DNA of 10,402 bases from Thermoleophilia bacterium (GTDB taxonomy: Bacteria > Actinomycetota > Thermoleophilia > Gaiellales > Gaiellaceae): contig JAICVP010000056.1 of NCBI GenBank assembly GCA_025935275.1, positions 1-10,402 of the forward strand. Direction: 5' to 3'. The notes beneath the pieces were generated by a model that worked only from the letters and a program-made list of their open reading frames with translations, ran no database searches and had not been told where the DNA came from. Below, in pieces: positions 1 to 6,404 of the stretch; the stretch's first letter is position 1; every line of letters begins with the position of its first letter. The position numbers were made by a program, and so were the translations under genes.

Positions 1-1041
1 CTCGGCTGGCCGGAGGACACCGAGGACCTGCGCACGTACTACCCGGGCGACCTGAACACCACCGCGCGCGAGATCATCCGCCTCTGGGAGAACCGGATGA
101 TCTTCTCCGGGCTCGAGCTGATCGGCGACGTGCCTTTCCACGACGTGATCATCCACTCGACGGTGCTGGCCCCCGACGGGCGCCGGATGTCGAAGAGCCT
201 CGGCACGGGGATCGACCCCCTCCACGTCATCGCCGACCACGGCGCCGACGCGACCCGCTACGGGCTCCTGAAGATGTCCTCCACCCAGGACGTGCGCTTC
301 TCCTACGGCGCGGTCGAGGAGGGGCGCAAGCTCGCGAACAAGTTGTGGAACGTGAGCCGGCTCATCCTCGCGAACGCCGTAGATGTCGAGCCGAGCGTGG
401 AGCCGCGTGAGGCGGCGGAGCGCTGGATCCTCGCCCGGCTCGATGCGACGCGTGTGGAGCTGGAATCCGATCTCGCGGCCTTCGACTTCTCGCACGCCGT
501 GCAATCGCTCTACCGCCTCACGTTCGACGACTTCTGCGACTGGTACGCGGAGGCGATCAAGCCTCGGCTGTACGACCGCGACGAGCACGCGGCGGCGACG
601 GCGCTCGCCGCGCTCGAGCGGCTCCTCCGTCTGCTGCATCCGGTCATGCCGCACGTCACCGAGGAGATCTGGTCGAACCTCCCCGGACGCGAATCGCGGC
701 TCATCGTCGCTGCCTGGCCGGAACCGGAGGACCGCTTCGCGTCCGACCTCGGTGCGCTCGACCGCGTCCAGGAGGCCGCGGGGATCTTCCGCCGGAGCGG
801 TGTGCTCGTCGAGCTCGAGGGTGATGACCAGCGGATCTTCTCCGCGGTGGTCAAGCCGGAGCGCGTGCAGGCGAACGGGAACGAGGAGGCAGAGCGCGAG
901 CGCCTGCGCAAGGAGATCGCCCGGGCGGAGGGGATGCTGGCGAACGAGCGCTTCGTCGCCAACGCACCGGAAGACGTCGTCGCGGGGGAGCGCGAGAAGC
1001 TCGAGCGCTACCGGCGCGAGCTCGATGCACTCGGTGGCTGA
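1..1041 (+). CDS. valS: Valyl-tRNA synthetase, C-terminal part (5' end outside window)
   Basis: Class I aminoacyl-tRNA synthetase that charges tRNA-Val in the cytosol. The reading frame is open from base 1, so only the last 346 residues are present. Visible elements, in window residue numbers: the end of the catalytic domain (GWPEDTEDL near 2-10), the ATP-binding signature RMSKSLGTG at 62-70 (a KMSKS variant with Arg first), the stretch QDVRFSYG, then the helical anticodon-binding domain around residues 115-235. A charged C-terminal coiled-coil arm follows from about 292 to 343, with LANERFVANAPEDVV, the typical ValRS tRNA-binding arm. That arm and the adjacent folC separate it from IleRS and LeuRS. 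The 3' end overlaps folC by 17 bp. The frame is intact, with no sign of decay. Identification is firm; the N-terminal editing and catalytic regions cannot be judged. Confidence 0.95.
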   Translation, partial: LGWPEDTEDLRTYYPGDLNTTAREIIRLWENRMIFSGLELIGDVPFHDVIIHSTVLAPDGRRMSKSLGTGIDPLHVIADHGADATRYGLLKMSSTQDVRFSYGAVEEGRKLANKLWNVSRLILANAVDVEPSVEPREAAERWILARLDATRVELESDLAAFDFSHAVQSLYRLTFDDFCDWYAEAIKPRLYDRDEHAAATALAALERLLRLLHPVMPHVTEEIWSNLPGRESRLIVAAWPEPEDRFASDLGALDRVQEAAGIFRRSGVLVELEGDDQRIFSAVVKPERVQANGNEEAERERLRKEIARAEGMLANERFVANAPEDVVAGEREKLERYRRELDALGG

Positions 1042-2143
1042 CAACGTTTCCTGGATCCAGGGGCTCTCGCCCTGGCCGGAGGAGTTCGGCCTGGGGCGGA
1101 TGCGGAGTCTCCTCGCGGAGCTCGGCGATCCCCAGGATGCCTTCCGCGCCGTCCACGTAGTGGGTACGAACGGAAAGACGACGACGACCAGGATGTGTGC
1201 AGCGCTGCTTGCGGCCGAGGGCAGGACTGTCGGCGCGTACACGTCTCCGCACGTGACCGGCTGGGGAGAGCGCATCCTGGTCAACGGCGAGCCCGTCGAT
1301 CTCGAGGCTGCGCTCGGCCGCGTCCGGCCGGCGGCGGAGTCCCATGGCGCGACGCAGTTCGAGGCGCTGACGGCCGCCGCGTTCGCGGAGTTCTCAGCCG
1401 CAGGGGTCGACGCCGCGGTCGTCGAGGCCGGCCTGGGCGGGAGGCTGGACGCGACCAATGTGCTCGGCGCGCCGGTCGTCGTCCTCACGAACGTCGACCT
1501 GGAGCACACCGACGTCCTCGGCTCGACCCGGGAGGAGATCGCGCGGGAGAAGCTGGCCGTGATCCGGCCCGGTGCCACCGCCGTGCTCGGGGAGCCTGAG
1601 TGGGAGGGCCTCGCCCGGGAGGCCGGAGCCGCCGCCGTTGTGGTGACAGGGCGAAGCAACCTCGCACTCGCCCTCGCTGCGGCCGAATCGTTCCTGGGCG
1701 AGCAGGTGGATCCCTCGCCGGCCGAGGAGATCACGGTTCCCGGCCGCCTGGAGCGGGTCGGCGACGCGCCGCTCGAGATCTGGGACGGGGCCCACAATCT
1801 CGCGGGCGTCGGCTACGTGCTTGCGCGCCTGCCGGCCCGCCGCTACGTGGTCGTCGCCTCGATTCTCGCCGACAAGGACGTCGACGCCATGCTCGCGGCG
1901 CTCTCGGCTCTCGGGGACACGCTGGTGGCCACGGAGTCGACCAATTCGCGCGCCCTGGCGGCCGGCGAGCTCGCCGCGAAGGCCGGGCGCTTCTTCGCCC
2001 ACGTGGAGACCGTTGAGGGCCCGGCGAAGGCCGTCGAGAAGGCGCGCGCACTGTCCGGCCCGGAAGGCGCTCTCTTCGTCACGGGATCGCTCTATCTGCT
2101 CGCCGATCTGGCCGCCGTCCGACCGCAGGCTCCCGTACCATGA
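1025..2143 (+). CDS. folC: Folylpolyglutamate synthase / dihydrofolate synthase, compact form
   Basis: Mur-ligase-fold enzyme that uses ATP to add glutamate to folates (and, in bifunctional forms, to dihydropteroate). It acts in the cytosol. The 372-residue protein shows the P-loop GTNGKTTTTR at 47-56, YTSPHV, the family signature GLGGRLDATN at 136-145, TNVDLEHTDVLG, EEIAREKLAVI with the lysine expected to be carbamylated, and DGAHNLAG at 254-261. The C-terminal FVTGSLYLLADL is the usual ending. It is shorter than the family's usual 420-430 residues: about 30-35 residues that normally precede the N-A-A-L-A helix (here near N212) are missing, including the usual HQ pair. The P-loop reads GKTTT, as in MurE, rather than GKGS. 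The ATG at 1025 overlaps valS by 17 bp; GTG at 1034 is an alternative. Neither has a clear ribosome site, so translational coupling to valS is likely. The frame is open further upstream, but that part is inside valS. Confidence 0.9.
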   Translation: MHSVADNVSWIQGLSPWPEEFGLGRMRSLLAELGDPQDAFRAVHVVGTNGKTTTTRMCAALLAAEGRTVGAYTSPHVTGWGERILVNGEPVDLEAALGRVRPAAESHGATQFEALTAAAFAEFSAAGVDAAVVEAGLGGRLDATNVLGAPVVVLTNVDLEHTDVLGSTREEIAREKLAVIRPGATAVLGEPEWEGLAREAGAAAVVVTGRSNLALALAAAESFLGEQVDPSPAEEITVPGRLERVGDAPLEIWDGAHNLAGVGYVLARLPARRYVVVASILADKDVDAMLAALSALGDTLVATESTNSRALAAGELAAKAGRFFAHVETVEGPAKAVEKARALSGPEGALFVTGSLYLLADLAAVRPQAPVP

Positions 2144-2253
2144 GCAGCGTTGGAGAGCGGCTCAGCGTCTTCGTGCTCGCCGCGTTCGTCCTGGTGGCGA
2201 TCGTCGCGCTCTCGTTTGGCGCCGGGTGGCTTGTAGGAAAGATTCTCCTGTGA
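2140..2253 (+). CDS. 37-residue single-span membrane protein, function unknown
   Basis: A very short gene that I do not recognise. ATG at 2140 overlaps the folC stop in an ATGA arrangement, and its TGA (2251-2253) overlaps the GTG start of the next gene as GTGA. The 37-residue product begins MSSVGERLS, then has about 21 uninterrupted non-charged, mostly hydrophobic residues (VFVLAAFVLVAIVALSFGAG, about 10-29), and ends WLVGKILL. This predicts one transmembrane helix with a short N-terminus and a Lys near the C-terminus. The exact 4-bp overlaps on both sides argue for a translated gene rather than spacer. In Streptomyces the folC-ndk gap holds a small membrane protein (DUF4233, larger than this), so a membrane protein here fits the neighbourhood, but homology is not shown. 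Standard gene callers with a size cut-off would miss it. Confidence 0.7.
   Translation: MSSVGERLSVFVLAAFVLVAIVALSFGAGWLVGKILL
2235..2241 (+). promoter_or_regulatory. Ribosome binding site for the zinc-ribbon membrane protein
   Basis: AGGAAAG lies 8 nt before the GTG at 2250 but 17 nt before the ATG at 2259. It therefore supports GTG 2250 as the start. The site lies inside the 37-codon gene. Confidence 0.6.
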
Positions 2254-2768
2254 CGGCAATGCAGCTTCTGGCTCAGACGACCACCGATTCGAACAGCGAC
2301 CTCTTCGGAGGGTTCAAGGACTTCTTCGACTCCGACGTCTGGCTGGTCGTCCGCAACGTCTTCTTCTTCTTCCTCGTCGTCTTCTGGCTCGCGTCGGCCT
2401 TCTGGGTCTACAAGGACGCGCGCAGGCGGATCGAGGACCCGTGGCTGCTCGCCATGGCCGTCGCGCTGGGAATCTTCCCGCCCTTCCTCGGCCCGCTCCT
2501 CTACATGTTCTTTCGCCCGCCCGAGTACCTCGAGGAGGTGCGGGAGCGCGAGCTCGAGATCAAGGCGATGGAGGAATCGCTTGGGACCGCCGAGCGCTGC
2601 CCGGTCTGCCGCGCCGTCGTGGAGCCCACCTTTCTCGCGTGTCCGGTCTGCACCACGAAGCTGAAGGAAGCCTGCCGCCGCTGCAAGGCGCCGCTCGAGC
2701 CGCTGTGGCAGGTCTGCCCGTACTGCGAGACGCCCGTCGAGTCACCCAGAGCCGTCGAAAATCTCTAG
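2250..2768 (+). CDS. Two-span membrane protein with C-terminal double zinc ribbon
   Basis: Function unknown; the architecture is clear. With the GTG start the protein has 172 residues. A polar N-terminus is followed by a first membrane span at about 33-53, which contains a run of five Phe. A short basic loop (YKDARRRIEDPW) leads to a second span at about 65-88, then an acidic linker (EYLEEVRERELEIKAMEE). Eight cysteines follow at 117/120, 131/134, 142/145 and 156/159, as four CxxC knuckles with exactly ten residues between the pairs of each ribbon: a double zinc ribbon of the DZR type. Two spans with a basic loop and charged tail place the ribbons most likely in the cytosol. The start overlaps the 37-codon gene by 4 bp (GTGA), with an AGGAAAG ribosome site. 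The two genes may form a membrane pair, which is inference from coupling only. Confidence 0.85.
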   Translation: MTAMQLLAQTTTDSNSDLFGGFKDFFDSDVWLVVRNVFFFFLVVFWLASAFWVYKDARRRIEDPWLLAMAVALGIFPPFLGPLLYMFFRPPEYLEEVRERELEIKAMEESLGTAERCPVCRAVVEPTFLACPVCTTKLKEACRRCKAPLEPLWQVCPYCETPVESPRAVENL

Positions 2769-2771
2769 GCT
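2765..2771 (+). promoter_or_regulatory. Candidate -10 box (CTAGGCT) for near-leaderless ndk mRNA
   Basis: CTAGGCT ends 9 nt before the GTG of ndk, and its first CTAG overlaps the stop codon of the zinc-ribbon gene. The hexamer TAGGCT fits the TAnnnT form of a -10 element. No Shine-Dalgarno sequence lies between it and the GTG, and no convincing -35 is visible. It resembles the CTACACT boxes before mreB and mreC in sequence and position. Transcription would start at the GTG or within a few nt upstream. Confidence 0.45.
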
Positions 2772-2780
2772 GACTCGGCC

Positions 2781-3197
2781 GTGGCCGAGCAGACCCTCGT
2801 CCTCATCAAGCCCGATGCAATGCAGCGCCGCCTCGCCGGCGAGATCCTCGCGCGCTTCGAGGGCCGGGGGCTGACCGTCCGCGCGGCCAAGCTCGTCCAG
2901 GTCGACCGCGACCTCGCCGAACAGCACTACGCCGAGCACGTCGACAAGCCGTTCTTCGGCGAGCTCGTCGAGTTCATCACGTCGTCGCCGACGCTCGCGC
3001 TCGTCTTGGAAGGCGAAGGCGCGATCAAGGTCGTCCGGACGACGATGGGGGCGACGAACCCGGTCGACGCGGCCCCCGGGACGATTCGGGGCGACCTCGC
3101 GCTCGCCATGCCGGACAACCTCGTGCACGGCTCCGACGCGCCCGAATCCGCCGAGCGCGAGATCGGGCTCTGGTTCACCGCAGCAGAGCTTGTCTGA
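2781..3197 (+). CDS. ndk: Nucleoside diphosphate kinase
   Basis: Transfers the gamma phosphate from ATP to nucleoside diphosphates through a phosphohistidine, balancing cytosolic NTP and dNTP pools. The 138-residue protein is the usual length. It starts with the hallmark TLVLIKPDAMQR, contains YAEHVDKPFF, the GATNP...PGTIRGD segment that shapes the nucleotide site, and the active-site signature NLVHGSDAPESAEREI with the catalytic His at 116. The GTG at 2781 gives the conserved N-terminus. There is a 12-bp gap from the preceding gene and no ribosome site, but a CTAGGCT box suggests its own promoter and leaderless translation. The 3' end overlaps the next gene by 8 bp. Its position between folC and mreB matches the actinobacterial gene order. 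Confidence 0.97.
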   Translation: MAEQTLVLIKPDAMQRRLAGEILARFEGRGLTVRAAKLVQVDRDLAEQHYAEHVDKPFFGELVEFITSSPTLALVLEGEGAIKVVRTTMGATNPVDAAPGTIRGDLALAMPDNLVHGSDAPESAEREIGLWFTAAELV

Positions 3198-3939
3198 CTT
3201 CGAGCAGAACCGCGCGTTCTGGGACTCGCACTCGGACGAGTACCAAGAGACTCATCGCCAGCACATCGGCCGGCCCGAGCTCCGCTGGGGCCTCTGGCAG
3301 CTCCCCGAGAGCGACCTCCGGATCCTCGGAGAGGTGTCCGGGAAGGACGTCCTCGAGCTCGGCTGCGGCGCGGCGCAGTGGTCGATTCTTCTCGCCGGGC
3401 TCGGCGCGCGGCCGGTTGGCGTCGACAACTCGGCCCGCCAACTCGAGCACGCGCGCGAGGCGCTGGCGGCTGCCGGCCTCGACTTTCCGCTGATCCATGC
3501 ACCCGCGGAGAGCGTCCCGCTCCCGGACGCAAGCTTCGACGTCGTCTTCGCCGACCACGGGGCGAACCGCTTCGCCGACCCCTATGCCTGGGTGCCCGAG
3601 GCGGCCAGGCTCCTCCGGCCGGGCGGCCTCCTCGCCTTCAGCGGCTCGACCCCGTTCGAGGTCATGTGCTGGAACGAGCCGGCCGACCGGATGGATGCCG
3701 AGCTGCACCTCGACTACTTCGGGCTACACCGCATCGAGGAGTCGGACGGGCCGGTGCAGTTCGAGCTCCCGTACGGCGAGTGGATCAGGCGCTTCCGCGC
3801 GAACGGCTTCGAGATCGAGGAGCTGCGTGAGATCCAGCCGCCTCCCGGCGCCGAGTCGACGTACCGCACCGCCGAGGAGACGGAGTGGGCCCGACGCTGG
3901 CCGATGGAGCAGATCTGGATGGTTCGCAAGGGACGATGA
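3190..3939 (+). CDS. Class I SAM-dependent methyltransferase, paralog 1 of a tandem pair
   Basis: Cytosolic methyltransferase with a Rossmann-like SAM-binding domain; the substrate is unknown. The 249-residue protein shows motif I VLELGCGAA at 54-62, the acidic ribose-binding residue D79 in VGVDN, the adenine-contact region APAESVPLPDASFDVV (104-119), and the common LLRPGG turn at 141-146. The C-terminal part, with YFGLHRIE and ARRWPMEQIWMVRK, is shared with the next gene and may form the substrate-binding cap. The TTG start at 3190 (TTGTCT) overlaps the ndk stop by 8 bp. No in-frame ATG or GTG is nearby, and only a weak GCAGAG lies upstream. In motif I the usual GxGxG is GCGAA, as in many divergent members. 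About half of the first 150 residues match paralog 2 without gaps. A small-molecule substrate is likely for this type, but that is a guess. Confidence 0.88.
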   Translation: MSDFEQNRAFWDSHSDEYQETHRQHIGRPELRWGLWQLPESDLRILGEVSGKDVLELGCGAAQWSILLAGLGARPVGVDNSARQLEHAREALAAAGLDFPLIHAPAESVPLPDASFDVVFADHGANRFADPYAWVPEAARLLRPGGLLAFSGSTPFEVMCWNEPADRMDAELHLDYFGLHRIEESDGPVQFELPYGEWIRRFRANGFEIEELREIQPPPGAESTYRTAEETEWARRWPMEQIWMVRKGR

Positions 3940-4691
3940 GCCACGTCGCGCGCAACCGCGAGGTCTGGACGGAGTACGCAGCCGAGTTCGCGGAATGGGC
4001 GCCGCGCGCCTGGGGGAGCGACGAGATCCACTGGGGGATCTGGCACGTGCCGGAGGCCGAGCTGCACGCCCTGCCCGACGTGGCCGGGATGGACACGATC
4101 GAGCTCGGTTGTGGCACCGGGTACGTTTCGGCCTGGCTCGCGAAGCGCGGTGCCCGGCCCGTCGGGATCGACATCACACCCGCGCAGCTCGAGACGGCGA
4201 GGCGCATGCAGGCCGAGTTCGGCCTCGAGTTCCCGCTGCTCGAGGCGAGCGCCGAGGACGTGCCTCTGCCGGACGAGAGCTTCGACCTCGCGATCTCCGA
4301 ATACGGCGCCTCCATCTGGGCCGATCCCTACCGCTGGATCCCGGAGGCCGCGCGCTTGCTACGTCCGGGCGGGTGGCTGGTCTTCCTCGTCAACGGCACG
4401 ATCGTGATCCTTTGCTCGCCCGACGAGGAGTTGCCCGCGGGCCGGGAGCTTCTGCGCCCTTACTTCGGCCTGCACCGTGTCGAGTGGGACGGGACGGGCG
4501 GCATCGAGTTCCATCTCGGCTACGGCGACTGGATCCGGCTGCTTCGGGCCAACGGCCTGGGCATCGAGAACCTGATCGAGATCCAGGCTCCGCCCGAGGG
4601 CGAGCCTCACCGCTATCCGGGGCTGCCCGACCGGGAGTGGGCCCGTCGCTGGCCCTCCGAGCAGATCTGGGTCGCCCGCAAACGCGCGTGA
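3936..4691 (+). CDS. Class I SAM-dependent methyltransferase, paralog 2 of a tandem pair
   Basis: Second copy of the methyltransferase family, 251 residues. By my count 76 of the first 150 positions are identical to paralog 1 without gaps, and the C-terminal portions are clearly related (YFGLHRVE, RLLRANGLGIE, ARRWPSEQIWVARK). It keeps a more canonical SAM site: TIELGCGTG at 54-62, GIDI with D79, EASAEDVPLP, LLRPGG. The region after the core (151-180) is the most divergent, with NGTIVILCSPDEELPAG here against SGSTPFEVMCWNEP in paralog 1, which suggests different substrates. ATG 3936 overlaps the previous stop as ATGA, with AAGGGA just upstream, so the pair is translationally coupled. An upstream ATG at 3885 is in frame but lies inside paralog 1. 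The 3' end overlaps maf by 4 bp. Confidence 0.9.
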   Translation: MSHVARNREVWTEYAAEFAEWAPRAWGSDEIHWGIWHVPEAELHALPDVAGMDTIELGCGTGYVSAWLAKRGARPVGIDITPAQLETARRMQAEFGLEFPLLEASAEDVPLPDESFDLAISEYGASIWADPYRWIPEAARLLRPGGWLVFLVNGTIVILCSPDEELPAGRELLRPYFGLHRVEWDGTGGIEFHLGYGDWIRLLRANGLGIENLIEIQAPPEGEPHRYPGLPDREWARRWPSEQIWVARKRA

Positions 4692-5278
4692 GCGTCCCGC
4701 CCGCCCCGCCCTTGCTGCTCGCCTCGACCTCCCCCCAGAGGCGGGCGATCCTCGAGCAGCTGGGAATCCCCTTCGAGCTGGCCGTGCCCGACTACGAGGA
4801 GCACGACCCGCCCGACGCGGACCCCGTCGCCCTCGTGCGCGAGCACGCGGCCGGCAAGGCGCGGTCGGTCGGCGATCCCGACGAACGGCCCGTCCTCGGC
4901 GTCGACACGGCGGTGCACCTCGACGGCCGGGTCTTCGGGAAGCCCTCCGGCCCCGAGGAGGCGGAGGAGATGCTGGACGCCCTCGGTGGCCATACGCACG
5001 AGGTCGTCTCCGGCCTTTGCATGCGCACGCCGGGCTGGGAGGCGGTCGAGCACGAGGTCACGCGCGTCACCTTCCGTGCACTGACGGCGCGCGACCTGGC
5101 CACCTACATCGTGGCTGGAGAGTGGGAGGGGCGGGCCGGCGGCTATGCCATCCAGGGTCTCGGCGCGGCCCTCGTGGAACGTGTCGAAGGTGACTACCTG
5201 AACGTCGTCGGGCTCCCCGCGGCGCTCCTCGTCCGGCTCCTGTCCGAACGGTTTGCAGGCGTTTATGGCTTCGGATAG
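4688..5278 (+). CDS. maf: Maf-family nucleotide pyrophosphatase
   Basis: Maf proteins hydrolyse non-canonical or selected nucleoside triphosphates (dTTP/UTP or m7GTP types) and are linked to septum and cell-shape control. The 196-residue protein has the N-terminal signature LLLASTSPQRRAIL (9-22; the conserved SxxR is S15-R18), the catalytic GVDTAV with D73, GKPSGPEEAEEMLDALGG (84-101), HTHEVVSGL, GRAGGYAIQGLGA and VEGDYLNVVGLP. The subtype cannot be fixed by eye, although the GGYAIQG segment resembles the dTTP/UTP type. The GTG at 4688 overlaps the methyltransferase stop as GTGA and places the signature close to the N-terminus, as usual. No ribosome site is seen. Maf next to mreB is a recurring arrangement in bacteria, consistent with a cell-division link. 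Confidence 0.93.
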   Translation: MSVPPAPPLLLASTSPQRRAILEQLGIPFELAVPDYEEHDPPDADPVALVREHAAGKARSVGDPDERPVLGVDTAVHLDGRVFGKPSGPEEAEEMLDALGGHTHEVVSGLCMRTPGWEAVEHEVTRVTFRALTARDLATYIVAGEWEGRAGGYAIQGLGAALVERVEGDYLNVVGLPAALLVRLLSERFAGVYGFG

Positions 5279-5291
5279 CTGCGGCACTCAA

Positions 5292-5298
5292 CTACACT
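5292..5298 (+). promoter_or_regulatory. Candidate -10 box (CTACACT) for mreB
   Basis: In the 30-bp maf-mreB gap, CTACACT ends 10 nt before the mreB ATG. TACACT matches the -10 consensus TATAAT at 4 of 6 positions, including the key T, A and last T. There is no Shine-Dalgarno sequence in the ten bases before the ATG. A -35 is not obvious (TTCGGA at 5270-5275 is only a weak match). The same CTACACT occurs at the same distance before mreC. It probably gives mreB a near-leaderless transcript. Confidence 0.5.
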
Positions 5299-5308
5299 CG
5301 TCAGTTCG

Positions 5309-6358
5309 ATGGGCCTTTGGGGCTACCTCAGTGGATTCGGCGGGCGCGAGATGGCGGTCGATCTCGGCACCGCCAACACGCTCGTCTACGTGCGCGGGCG
5401 CGGCATCGTGCTCTCCGAGCCGTCGGTCGTCGCGATCGACCAGCGGAGCGGCGAGGTGCACGCCGTGGGCATCGAGGCCAAGCGCATGCTCGGCCGCACG
5501 CCGGGGACGATCTCGGCGATCCGCCCCCTGAAGGACGGCGTCATCGCCGACTTCGACGTGACGGAGCAGATGCTCCGCCACTTCATCCAGAAGGTGCACC
5601 ACAACCGTTTCGCCCACCCGCGTGTCGTCGTCTGCGTCCCGAGCGGCGTCACCGGCGTCGAGAAGCGGGCCGTCGAGGAAGCCACCCTCTCGGCGGGTGC
5701 GCGCCAGGCCTACCTGATCGAGGAGCCCATGGCGGCCGCGATCGGAGCCGGCCTGCCCGTGTCTGAGCCGACGGGGAACATGATCGTGGACATCGGCGGC
5801 GGCACGACGGAGGTCGCAGTCATCTCGCTCGGAGGCATCGTCGTCTCCCAGTCGATCCGCGTCGGCGGAGACGAGATGGACGAGGCGATCATGAGCCACA
5901 TCAAGAAGGAGTACAAGCTCCTGATCGGCCAGCAGACCGCGGAGGAGCTGAAGCTCGAGATCGGGTCCGCCTGGGAGCTGCCCGAGGAGGTGCAGGCGGA
6001 GGTGCGCGGGCGCGACATGCTCACCGGCCTGCCGAAGACGATCGTGATCACCTCCGAGGAGGTGCGCCGCGCGCTCGACGAGCCCGTCGGCCAGATCCTC
6101 GATGCGATCAAGTCCACGCTCGACAAGACGCCGCCCGAGCTGGCTGCGGACATCATGGACCGCGGCATCGTGCTCGCCGGCGGCGGGTCGCTCCTGACGG
6201 GCATCGAAGAACGGCTCCGCGAGGAGACGCAGATGCCGGTGCAGCTGGCCGAGTCGCCCCTCACCTGCGTCGCCGTCGGGTCGGGCCGGAGCCTCGAGGA
6301 ATTCGAGGTCATCCACCGGGCGGCGAAGGCTCGAAACCGCAACGGCCGCCGCCGCTAG
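5309..6358 (+). CDS. mreB: Rod-shape-determining actin homologue MreB
   Basis: ATP-binding actin-like protein whose membrane-bound filaments direct lateral peptidoglycan synthesis. The 349-residue length is typical. Actin-fold signatures are intact: phosphate-1 loop VDLGTANT (17-24), the segment VCVPSGVTGVEKRAVEEA, the connect region EEPMAAAIGAG (from about 138), phosphate-2 loop IVDIGGGTTE (159-168), and the adenosine loop LAGGGS (289-294). The N-terminus MGLWGYLSGFGGREM is slightly extended and rich in bulky hydrophobic residues, so it could act as a membrane anchor. The preceding gene ends 30 bp upstream. A CTACACT box and the absence of a ribosome site suggest transcription from its own promoter. 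A 46-bp gap separates it from mreC. Confidence 0.98.
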   Translation: MGLWGYLSGFGGREMAVDLGTANTLVYVRGRGIVLSEPSVVAIDQRSGEVHAVGIEAKRMLGRTPGTISAIRPLKDGVIADFDVTEQMLRHFIQKVHHNRFAHPRVVVCVPSGVTGVEKRAVEEATLSAGARQAYLIEEPMAAAIGAGLPVSEPTGNMIVDIGGGTTEVAVISLGGIVVSQSIRVGGDEMDEAIMSHIKKEYKLLIGQQTAEELKLEIGSAWELPEEVQAEVRGRDMLTGLPKTIVITSEEVRRALDEPVGQILDAIKSTLDKTPPELAADIMDRGIVLAGGGSLLTGIEERLREETQMPVQLAESPLTCVAVGSGRSLEEFEVIHRAAKARNRNGRRR

Positions 6359-6387
6359 GCAACCGGCCTCTCTCTCCGCACAAGGCT

Positions 6388-6394
6388 CTACACT
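6388..6394 (+). promoter_or_regulatory. Candidate -10 box (CTACACT) for mreC
   Basis: CTACACT ends 10 nt before GTG 6405 and is identical in sequence and spacing to the mreB box. No ribosome site is present between box and start. The -35 region is not recognisable. It suggests that mreC-mreD-PBP2-rodA can be transcribed separately from mreB, with a leaderless or nearly leaderless 5' end, and it supports GTG 6405 as the start. Confidence 0.5.
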
Positions 6395-6404
6395 GTTGGC
6401 TCCC

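Noticed and set aside
383..1024. N-terminal extension of the folC frame into valS
   Set aside because: The extra residues are Ser/Arg-rich shadow translation of valS. The FolC homology begins just after ATG 1025.
1821..2249. N-terminal extension of the zinc-ribbon protein into folC
   Set aside because: Low-complexity Arg/Ser translation inside folC; the ribosome site and membrane protein composition support GTG 2250.
3497..4687. N-terminal extension of the maf frame through both methyltransferases
   Set aside because: Arg/Ala/Pro-rich shadow translation; Maf homology starts at the GTG at 4688, which also overlaps the upstream stop.
5253..5258. TTGCAG upstream of mreB as a -35 element
   Set aside because: It lies 34 nt from the CTACACT box's hexamer, far beyond the usual 16-18 nt spacer.
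6344..6369. Possible terminator hairpin after mreB (GGCCG...CGGCC, or AGGC-AACCG-GCCT, then CTCTCTCC)
   Set aside because: Stems are only 4-5 bp, one has a 15-nt loop, and no T-run follows. Not strong enough to call.
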